This document shows, piece after piece, positions 34,215 to 40,612 of a DNA stretch of 40,612 nt; within the stretch, counting starts at the first letter, position 1; the number at the start of each line of letters is the position of its first letter. The DNA comes from Chitinophagales bacterium (GTDB taxonomy: Bacteria; Bacteroidota; Bacteroidia; Chitinophagales; Chitinophagaceae), in assembly GCA_013298665.1 (NCBI GenBank), contig JAAFIK010000045.1, forward strand, positions 1 through 40,612, read 5' to 3'. Under the pieces are notes generated by a model. The model worked only from the letters and a program-made list of their open reading frames with translations, was not told the DNA's origin and made no database searches. Both the position numbers and the translations under genes were made by a program.

Positions 34215-36935
34215 TTATTGTTTAACGATTCTGTACACTTCGCCGTTATTCAGCGAAAGCAGATAAATGCCGGCATTAAGCTGGCTCATATCAATTTCCT
34301 GCTGGTTACTTTTCAGGGTAAGGCGTGAAACGACATGTCCGGTTACTGTTGTGATGGTCAATGGTGTATTGATGAGCCGTGCGTCATTGGTACGCAGCAC
34401 GAGCTTATCTTTCACCGGATTAGGGTAAAGGCTGATGACTGTGGTTTTACCGGTAAAATTCAGGAGGATGATCTGGCTTAACTTAAAGTTTCCATCAACG
34501 TCTATCTGCCTGAGCCGGTAGTTGTTTCCACCAGGAACAGGTAAACGGTCTGTAAAGGAGTAGGCAGCGCCCGTTGCTGATACTGCCGGTACAAATCCGA
34601 TGACTTCCCAACTGTTTGAGCCGGGTACTGAACGCAGTATTTCAAAGCCCTTGTTGCCGGTTTCTGCGGTTGTTACCCAGCGTAATTGTGCAGTGTTGCC
34701 CGCTGTTTGTCCGGAGAAGGATATGAGGTTAACGGGTAATAACACCGTAACGAGTCCTTGTATGGCAAAGCTGTAGGCCGCTTCATCGGTATCGTCGTTG
34801 TTGATGGTAACAGTGGCTGTTTTCAGGCCAAGGCTCACACCTGTAAATCTTATGACTACGGTTGTAGATGCGCCGGGGGCAAGGGATGCCGCGGGGGGGG
34901 TTAATACGGTAAACATGGTATTGTCCGGTCCGGTAAAGACAATGGTACCGATATTAAGTGTGGCATTACCCGTATTCGTAATGGTAAAGGTTTTATCTGT
35001 ACCGGGAATCACAAAGTTGCCAAAATCGGTGTTGTCTGCAATATCGGGTGTATTATCTCCATCAACAATACAAAGTCCGTTACCGGTAATGCGTATGTTG
35101 GGGAAGGCGTTTGTACAGCCACCCGTAAGGGTAAGGGTGTCGGCCACCCAGTTAGAAAATGTGCCATTGAGGGTGAAGCCATTAAGGGTACCGTTATTGG
35201 GTGTACACTTGTCGCTTACATCGGGGAGCGTAGCCACACCTGCGTTGTTAGATGCCGCTACACCATTAGTAAAGTTATAGTATGCTTTTAACCCGGGTTC
35301 ATCGCCTGTTAACGCGCAGTTTTTGTTAGCATTGATCTCGGCTGCCGAACGTACAACGTTCCAGATGCGTACTTCGTCTATGCGGCCATTCCAGAAAAAC
35401 CCACTGTTGAAGGCACCGATAAACTGTGTGGTTTCTGTATAAGGGGGAACGCTGGTTGCAGAGCTGACGAGTACGCCATCTTTATACAATTTCATTTCCT
35501 GGGTAGCAGCATCGTAGGTAACGGCTACATGGTACCAGGTATTGGGGGCAAGGGGTGTTGGATCCTGTACCTGGCTGAAACCCGGGGCGTGTCCTGCCGT
35601 GAGCCGGAAAGAAGCTGTATTGGGTGCCCAAAAGGCTGTTGTGGTACCTGAGATAATGTTGTTGGCTACAGCAGTATTTAAGGAATACACCAATGCTTCC
35701 TTTGTATAAGATCCGGACAGGATATTGGGCAGGGTCACAAAATCGCCTACGCCATCAAATGCCAGGGCTTTACCTTGTCCGTTGTTACTGCCGTCAATTG
35801 TAAATGTGTATGTTCCGTCGTCAGCATCATTGCTGTTGACAGTTACCAATGCTGTTTTGATACCGGGGGCGCCTAAAGGTAAAAACTGAACGGTAAATGT
35901 AGTTGTTGCAGCCGGTGTGATTGGCGAGGAAGGCGATGCTGTTACGGAAAAGTCAGCCGCGTCAGCACCGGTTATGGTAACGCCGGAGATGGTAAGGTTG
36001 GCGTTGCCGGTATTGGTGATGGTATAAGTACGGGTAAGGGGTACAATTCCAAAATCGCCAAACCGGGTGTGGTCGGTGAGTGATGGGGTGGCGTCGCCTA
36101 TGGCAATACAGTTGCTGTTACCGCTTACACTGATATTGGGGTCGGCACTTGAACAGGTTCCGGTGAGTGCCGGCCCGGGGGCCACCCAATTAGAGGTAGC
36201 ACCTGTCAAAGCAAAATTGACCAGGGTTGCATTTGCTTTTGCGCATTTGTCTTTGCGGTCGTTTAAAGTGGTGAGTCCGGTGTTGGCGCCACCGGCAATA
36301 CCCTGGTTAAAGTCGTAATATGCCATGAGGCCGGGTTCATCGCCGGTAAGCGTACAGTTCATACTTCCGGCTATTTCTCCGGCGGTACGTTCGGTATTCC
36401 AGATGCGTACTTCATCAATCTGCCCCGAAAAAACAAATGATGTATTGAATGCCCCGATGAACTGTGCGGTTTCGGTGTAAGTGGGTACGCTTGTTGCCGA
36501 GCTGACCAATACCCCATTTTTGTAGAGTTTCATCTCCTGGGTGGTTGCATTGTAGGAAACGGCTACATGATACCAGGTGGCTGCGGCGAGGGGTGTTGGA
36601 TCCTGAACATTGTTAAAACCTCCGCCATGACCGGCAGTAAGTCTTGAGCCTGCTGATGCGGGTGCCCAGAATGCAGTAGCGGTTCCGGATACGATATTGT
36701 TGGTAGCACCCAGGTTATTGGTATTGATCCAGGCTTCTTTGGTATAAGAGCCGCTGATGACAAAGGGCAGGTTTACCCGGTCGTTTGTGCCATCAAAATC
36801 GAGTGCCTCACCCGATTGCGCGCTGGCAACGGCTGTGGTCAAAAAACTGATCAGGAGCAATATTAGTTTTATACCTGATTGTCTGCAATAACGGAATACG
36901 AAAGAAAAATTGTGCTTGTAAAAGTGTAGATGCAT
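34215..36935 (-). CDS. Secreted 906-aa protein, two LamG plus ASH-like units, T9SS tail
   Basis: A signal peptide ends at VASAQ near residue 40. Then comes one unit of about 345 residues, repeated twice in tandem (about 42-390 and 390-735). Each unit has a LamG/concanavalin-like domain (FDGTNDRVNLP, then WYHVAVSYNATTQEMKLYKNG and IDEVRIWN) and an ASH-like domain (FGDFGIVPLTRTYTITNTGNANL). A third domain with RWVTTAETGNKGFEILRS follows, then a T9SS type A sorting domain (YPNPVKDKLVLR at about 835, ending GIYLLSLNNGEVYRIVKQ). LamG domains bind carbohydrates or proteins, so this is probably a surface adhesin or polymer-binding protein. A G8 run in the second ASH region might be slippage-prone. 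Confidence 0.85.
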   Translation of the reverse strand: MHLHFYKHNFSFVFRYCRQSGIKLILLLISFLTTAVASAQSGEALDFDGTNDRVNLPFVISGSYTKEAWINTNNLGATNNIVSGTATAFWAPASAGSRLTAGHGGGFNNVQDPTPLAAATWYHVAVSYNATTQEMKLYKNGVLVSSATSVPTYTETAQFIGAFNTSFVFSGQIDEVRIWNTERTAGEIAGSMNCTLTGDEPGLMAYYDFNQGIAGGANTGLTTLNDRKDKCAKANATLVNFALTGATSNWVAPGPALTGTCSSADPNISVSGNSNCIAIGDATPSLTDHTRFGDFGIVPLTRTYTITNTGNANLTISGVTITGADAADFSVTASPSSPITPAATTTFTVQFLPLGAPGIKTALVTVNSNDADDGTYTFTIDGSNNGQGKALAFDGVGDFVTLPNILSGSYTKEALVYSLNTAVANNIISGTTTAFWAPNTASFRLTAGHAPGFSQVQDPTPLAPNTWYHVAVTYDAATQEMKLYKDGVLVSSATSVPPYTETTQFIGAFNSGFFWNGRIDEVRIWNVVRSAAEINANKNCALTGDEPGLKAYYNFTNGVAASNNAGVATLPDVSDKCTPNNGTLNGFTLNGTFSNWVADTLTLTGGCTNAFPNIRITGNGLCIVDGDNTPDIADNTDFGNFVIPGTDKTFTITNTGNATLNIGTIVFTGPDNTMFTVLTPPAASLAPGASTTVVIRFTGVSLGLKTATVTINNDDTDEAAYSFAIQGLVTVLLPVNLISFSGQTAGNTAQLRWVTTAETGNKGFEILRSVPGSNSWEVIGFVPAVSATGAAYSFTDRLPVPGGNNYRLRQIDVDGNFKLSQIILLNFTGKTTVISLYPNPVKDKLVLRTNDARLINTPLTITTVTGHVVSRLTLKSNQQEIDMSQLNAGIYLLSLNNGEVYRIVKQ

Positions 36936-37070
36936 AATACTTTTGTTTTGTGGTTGTATATATTATTACTACTCCGTATATGTATTTATCATACAGGAGC
37001 TCATTGGTGCCATGGGTGAGCAGGAAATTGTATAGGATCAGATTACAGTGTAAGCAATAGCCGCAAAGGT

Positions 37071-37086
37071 AATCAATCTATTGATT
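37071..37086 (-). terminator. Short palindrome after the SGNH gene
   Basis: AATCAAT-CT-ATTGATT is a perfect 7-bp palindrome with a 2-nt loop, about 45 bp past the SGNH stop. The very small loop and missing T-run make termination doubtful. Confidence 0.3.
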
Positions 37087-37130
37087 AGCAATGCGATTAT
37101 GGGTAGAAATCAGGTTCTGGGTATTAAAAG

Positions 37131-38384
37131 TTACTCCCGGATGAATTTTCCGGCCTGTTTCTGGCCGTCCGCACCCGCTGAAAGTATGTATGTACCTGCT
37201 GAAAGGTTTGAAACGGGGATGTGGTGCGTATGCTGGCGATCGACCCTGATTCGTTCGGCCCAAAGTTGTCTGCCATGCACATCGGTTATCACCAGATCCA
37301 CATATCCCTGGCGTGTTTTTTCCAGTACCACCGAAACATAATCGCTGGTAAGCGCAGGGCGGCTAAAGCTAAACAATGGTGAAGCCCGGGCATGGTTGAT
37401 TTTCAGGATGCCGGAATATTGTTTTTCTCCTGCCTGGCTGATCGCGGCGATGCGGTAATAATTGATTCCACCAGCAGGTGATTCGTCGATGGCGCGATAG
37501 TTGTTGACCTGGCTGCTGTTGGTATGACCTGGGATGGTCATTATTTTTTCGAAAAGGGTACCATTGGTACTTCGTTCTGCAATAAAGTGGCTGTTATTGT
37601 CTTCATGGCTTGTTTGCCATGAAAGGATTGAGGTTTGAGCCGTTTTTTCCACCCGGAAATTTGTAAATGCAACTGCCAGTACACCGCCGAAGAAGATATT
37701 TTTTTCGATGACTTTATTTTTTAAAACTGTATGACCGGCGGGGTTGAGGTGTACCATGTCGCCAAATGCATACGCAGTTCGTATAAGGATGGGGGGATCC
37801 TGCACCACATCGGTCCAGAAATCAATTGCCCATATACCAAATGTACTTTCGATCAGGGTCTTAAGTTCCTTCAGTTTCTGTCGTTCAGCAGTATTAAAGT
37901 TGTCCCGCGGCTGGGTGGTGGTGATGTAGCATTTGATGTTTTTTGCATTGGCAGAATCTTTTATGGTTTGCAGGCAATAAATGATCTCTGCATTGGGTAG
38001 CCAATCGTAATTGTTGGTTGGGTAGTTGACGATGATTACATCGGGTTTGGGCAGGAGGTTAACGGCTTTGGTGATATTAAAATTGGCTCCTGGTGTATTT
38101 CTGCCTGGTGGTGGTGTATATGAGGAGGGCATCCCGGTATAGCAATCTGTACCATTGGCTGCGATATTGAAAAGTGTATCGATAACGCCCGCGTCTTTAT
38201 AATATTTTTTCAGTTTAAATGCCCATGCGCTGTCTCTCGGGTAAGTGGCGGGGTTCCCAAAATACCCGAATGTAGTTGATGATCCCATGACGCAGATCCG
38301 TTTGTAGGTCTGTGCTATACCCTCGGAGGATATGCTGCATATACATAACCCCAAAGCCAGGCAATTCAATACAATCCTCTTCAT
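37131..38384 (-). CDS. Secreted SGNH-hydrolase with T9SS tail
   Basis: The 417-aa protein starts with a signal peptide (MKRIVLNCLALGLCICSISSEGIA). The SGNH/GDSL core shows block I as VMGSSTTFG (GSS instead of GDS, with the Ser nucleophile kept), a Gly-Asn-type block as AANGTDC, block III as VNYPTNN, and block V as DMVHLNPAGH with the Asp-x-x-His pair. A domain with SWQTSHEDNNSHFIAERSTNG and a T9SS type A tail (YVDLVITDVHGRQL, ending GTYILSAGADGQ) follow. It probably removes acyl or acetyl groups from extracellular polysaccharide; the exact substrate is unknown. Its C-terminal two-domain layout repeats that of the two T9SS proteins to its left. Confidence 0.85.
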   Translation of the reverse strand: MKRIVLNCLALGLCICSISSEGIAQTYKRICVMGSSTTFGYFGNPATYPRDSAWAFKLKKYYKDAGVIDTLFNIAANGTDCYTGMPSSYTPPPGRNTPGANFNITKAVNLLPKPDVIIVNYPTNNYDWLPNAEIIYCLQTIKDSANAKNIKCYITTTQPRDNFNTAERQKLKELKTLIESTFGIWAIDFWTDVVQDPPILIRTAYAFGDMVHLNPAGHTVLKNKVIEKNIFFGGVLAVAFTNFRVEKTAQTSILSWQTSHEDNNSHFIAERSTNGTLFEKIMTIPGHTNSSQVNNYRAIDESPAGGINYYRIAAISQAGEKQYSGILKINHARASPLFSFSRPALTSDYVSVVLEKTRQGYVDLVITDVHGRQLWAERIRVDRQHTHHIPVSNLSAGTYILSAGADGQKQAGKFIRE

Positions 38385-38518
38385 GATGTCCGTTTAAATA
38401 TGTAAAAAATGGTTATCAGTGAGGAACTCCTGGATCGTCTTCTGGTGGCAGCAAAGGATATACTGCAGGATGGATTATTAATTTAATGCAATATACGGAT
38501 AGTTTTTAATTTAGTTAG

Positions 38519-38526
38519 TACCTTAG
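38519..38526 (+). promoter_or_regulatory. Possible -7 box of the methyltransferase gene
   Basis: TACCTTAG differs from TAnnTTTG at one position and lies 24 bp before the ATG. No good -33 element is visible. Confidence 0.35.
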
Positions 38527-38550
38527 CCACTTTTACTACTTATCCCAGCT

Positions 38551-39201
38551 ATGCAGGAAACAATCAGTAATCCCGCGATCATCCACTTTTTAAAAGAAAA
38601 ATATAAGGGTGCCGGTTTCGTTGACAGCCTTAAGATAAAATACCGGTCACTTATCTGCCCGTTTATCAGCCTGATTCAGATGGTACAACCCGGTGATAAA
38701 GTGGGGGATATTGGTTGCGGCTCAGGGCAGTTTTTATTGCTGTTGTCAAAATTCACAAAGCCTTCTTTACTCTATGGTATTGAAATTGCCGATCGGTTAG
38801 TCAATAATGCCAACCGTTTATTCAGTGATCAACCGGCAGGGGGCTACAGTTTTTCGACATATGATGGCATTGTGTTTCCGGGGAAACTTGGGGAAATGGA
38901 CCTGGTATTCCTGATTGATGTTCTGCATCATGTACCTGAAAAGAACCAGGCTGCCTTTATCGGGGGCATTGCAAAAATGCTTAAACCGGGTGCAAGGCTT
39001 GTTTTAAAGGACATCAATGCTGCAAGTCCGTTGGTATATTTCAATAAATTACACGACCTCATTTTTGCGCGGGAAATTGGCCATGAGCTGAAGATGGCGC
39101 ATGCGATACAACTGCTGGAGGAGAATGGCCTGCAGATCGTTCAACAAGATAAACGTACAATGTATGTCTACCCACATTACACAATCGTTGCAAAAAAATA
39201 A
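38551..39201 (+). CDS. Class I SAM-dependent methyltransferase
   Basis: The 216-aa protein has motif I VGDIGCGSGQF (about residues 50-60), an acidic loop IEIADRLV and motif IV DLVFLIDVLHHVP, the normal order for a Rossmann-type methyltransferase. The post-motif LKPGARLVLKDI is also typical. The substrate cannot be read from the sequence. It begins a plus-strand set with a polytopic membrane protein whose start overlaps its 3' end, so both are translated together. Its position before a UbiA-type prenyltransferase suggests lipid or glycan modification. Confidence 0.85.
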   Translation: MQETISNPAIIHFLKEKYKGAGFVDSLKIKYRSLICPFISLIQMVQPGDKVGDIGCGSGQFLLLLSKFTKPSLLYGIEIADRLVNNANRLFSDQPAGGYSFSTYDGIVFPGKLGEMDLVFLIDVLHHVPEKNQAAFIGGIAKMLKPGARLVLKDINAASPLVYFNKLHDLIFAREIGHELKMAHAIQLLEENGLQIVQQDKRTMYVYPHYTIVAKK

Positions 39202-40309
39202 ACGAAGGGGGAAATGGCTGCTGGCATTTTGTTTTGCCTTACTGTCTGTTTACCCGATATACCGCAATTTTTATTACAGCAACGGGCTTCTTACTTACGA
39301 ACGGCACAGGGCGGTTATTGAAAAAAGATCGGAGTTTTATAACCCCTGGCAATATCGTGTGCTTTGTCCTTATATGGTTGAGGGATTACTATGGGTGTAC
39401 AATCATACGATAGATAAAGTTTATCCTATTGAGGAAAAGCTGCATTTTTCCATTGAAAGTACATCGGGTACCGGCGCTGAAACAGACCAGTTTGTAAAGC
39501 TATTGCAGACGCCTGGTGCAATGAAATACATGATCCTGTTTATTCTCTTTCGGTTTTCAGAACATTTTTTTATCTTTTTCTTAGTTTGGCGGCTTTGGCA
39601 GCATTTCATCAAAAGTAAATGGCTGATATTTTTCGGGATTAACTTTCTGGCCTTAGCCTTTGGAAACGCCGTTACAGCCGCCGATCTTTCGTTCAATACC
39701 TACATGGATATTATATTATACCTGCTGGCTGCCAACATCATCGTGTATAAAAAGAATCCATACTGGCTGCTCTTGCTCACCCCATTATCTGCGTTCAACC
39801 GTGAAACAGGTCTGCTTATGCCGGCGCTGTATTTTGTTTCACAAACAGATTTTACGGGGTTCAGCTTCAGGAAAATAAACATCGGGCAAATTGTTTTTCC
39901 CAAAAAGCAAACCTGGTTACTCACCATAGCCTGCTATGTCATCTTCATCAGCATTTTCATCGGGTTAAAAATATATTTTGGCTATCGTCCTCAACAGGTG
40001 TGGAAGGCTCCCGCCGGTTTACCCATGCTGAAACTGAATCTCTTTAGTGCGGTGGGTGTTAAAGCTTATCTTGAACTCATCGGCACATTTGCAGTCATTC
40101 CTTTAATTGTTTTTTACAAGTTCCGGTCTTTCCCTTATTTGCTCCGGAAATGGTTCCTGTTTCTTGTTCCGCTATGGTTTGTCATTCATTTTGTGTCGGT
40201 GGTCGCTTATCAAACGAGGTTATTTATGGTACCCATGGTACTGGTATTGTTACCTATGTTGTTGTGGCGGGTAGAGCAAGAAACGCTAAAAGCAAATACT
40301 GTTGCGTAA
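39164..40309 (+). CDS. Polytopic membrane protein of unknown function
   Basis: The protein is 381 aa from ATG 39164, which overlaps the methyltransferase by 38 bp. The earlier ATG at 39101 lies deep in that gene and would add an implausible Cys/Arg-rich lead. The basic cytosolic start (QKNKRRGKWLL) is followed by about nine hydrophobic segments and a soluble loop (residues about 40-110) containing NPWQYRVLCPYMVEG. Similar loops occur in predicted membrane glycosyltransferase-like or EpsG-like proteins, but I see no diagnostic motif. An AFNRETGLLMPALYF segment is the best conserved-looking part. A role in surface glycan synthesis is inferred from neighbours only. Confidence 0.75.
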   Translation: MSTHITQSLQKNKRRGKWLLAFCFALLSVYPIYRNFYYSNGLLTYERHRAVIEKRSEFYNPWQYRVLCPYMVEGLLWVYNHTIDKVYPIEEKLHFSIESTSGTGAETDQFVKLLQTPGAMKYMILFILFRFSEHFFIFFLVWRLWQHFIKSKWLIFFGINFLALAFGNAVTAADLSFNTYMDIILYLLAANIIVYKKNPYWLLLLTPLSAFNRETGLLMPALYFVSQTDFTGFSFRKINIGQIVFPKKQTWLLTIACYVIFISIFIGLKIYFGYRPQQVWKAPAGLPMLKLNLFSAVGVKAYLELIGTFAVIPLIVFYKFRSFPYLLRKWFLFLVPLWFVIHFVSVVAYQTRLFMVPMVLVLLPMLLWRVEQETLKANTVA

Positions 40310-40326
40310 CATTATACAATAAGCAT

Positions 40327-40612
40327 ATGATTGAGTATATAAAATTGATCCGGCCAAAAGACTGGGCAAAAAATCTGTTTATGTTTATTCCGGTTTTTTT
40401 TGCCGAGCTTCTTTTCGACCCCAATACTTTGCTGAGCGTTTTTGCAGGTTTTGCCTGTTTCAGCCTTGTAGCGAGCAGTATTTATATCATTAATGACTAC
40501 AGGGATATTGAGGATGACAAAAAGCATCCGGTCAAATGTAACCGGCCATTGGCTTCGGGTAAAATTTCCGGCTCAATGGCTATTGTGATCTGTATATTGT
40601 TGCTGGCAGTTG
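40327..40612 (+). CDS. UbiA-family prenyltransferase, DPPR-synthase-like, partial
   Basis: The first 95 residues are present; the gene runs off the right edge. MIEYIKLIRPKDWAKNLFMF is the usual start of decaprenyl-phosphate phosphoribosyltransferase-like UbiA proteins. The first Asp-rich motif is complete (INDYRDIEDDKKHPVKCNRP, where NDxxDxxxD binds Mg-pyrophosphate). Such enzymes transfer phosphoribose, or prenyl groups, to a polyprenyl phosphate or ring acceptor in the membrane. It lies 17 bp after the membrane protein gene, in the same direction, probably in one operon with it and the methyltransferase. UbiA enzymes of other specificity are not excluded. Confidence 0.85.
   Translation, partial: MIEYIKLIRPKDWAKNLFMFIPVFFAELLFDPNTLLSVFAGFACFSLVASSIYIINDYRDIEDDKKHPVKCNRPLASGKISGSMAIVICILLLAV

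Noticed and set aside
33939..34328. Plus-strand open frame of 129 codons
   Set aside because: It runs through a perfect terminator stem and the 3' end of the LamG protein gene and matches nothing.

Overview
The window looks like a chromosomal segment of a Bacteroidota bacterium, most likely of the Chitinophagaceae (Chitinophaga/Niastella-like). The grounds are secreted proteins with type IX secretion (T9SS) C-terminal sorting domains, a Bacteroidota-style Rhs core, TAnnTTTG-like -7 boxes, a phenylacetate (paa) operon typical of the group, and moderate GC with AT-rich spacers. This is inference from protein style; no rRNA or tRNA gene was seen.

Layout. (1) 1-1.7 kb: the 3' remnant of a transposase abuts a truncated Rhs/polymorphic toxin gene. 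Its HNH nuclease tip is cut off by one in-frame stop and is followed by a DUF4262 gene, a candidate immunity protein. (2) 1.7-2.9 kb: gene-free DNA with repeat relics, followed by a lone lipoprotein. (3) 4.1-5.7 kb: a small esterase and a solitary ParA-type ATPase, both on the minus strand. (4) 5.9-26.5 kb: a secreted papain-like protease (+) converges on a long minus-strand run. In transcription order that run is a membrane patatin-like lipase, a 113-aa protein, a secreted 246-aa protein carrying the same domain, a 1136-aa beta-rich protein, two tandem secreted ComEC-type metallo-beta-lactamase-fold proteins and a 3156-aa protein with LysM-like repeats. This run is the best candidate for an undescribed system. 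(5) 26.6-28.7 kb: obgE, a small exported hypothetical protein and paaY. (6) 28.7-32.1 kb: a repeat-rich spacer, then paaABCD behind a promoter overlapped by a dyad operator. (7) 32.2-38.4 kb: three T9SS-sorted secreted proteins (esterase, LamG/ASH protein, SGNH hydrolase), two of them followed by good intrinsic terminators. (8) 38.5 kb to the end: a plus-strand set of a methyltransferase, a polytopic membrane protein and a UbiA-family prenyltransferase that runs off the edge, resembling a cell-envelope glycan or glycolipid locus.

How the genes may work together. paaABCD with paaY form the phenylacetyl-CoA epoxidase module of aerobic phenylacetate breakdown. In the large cluster, spacing (2, 9 and 15 bp between the last four genes) argues that the two MBL proteins, the 1136-aa protein and the 3156-aa protein are made together. 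The giants lack Sec signals while the MBLs and the 246-aa protein have them, so the compartment in which they meet is unclear. Nothing in the window (no sheath, tube or baseplate genes) shows that this is a contractile injection system.
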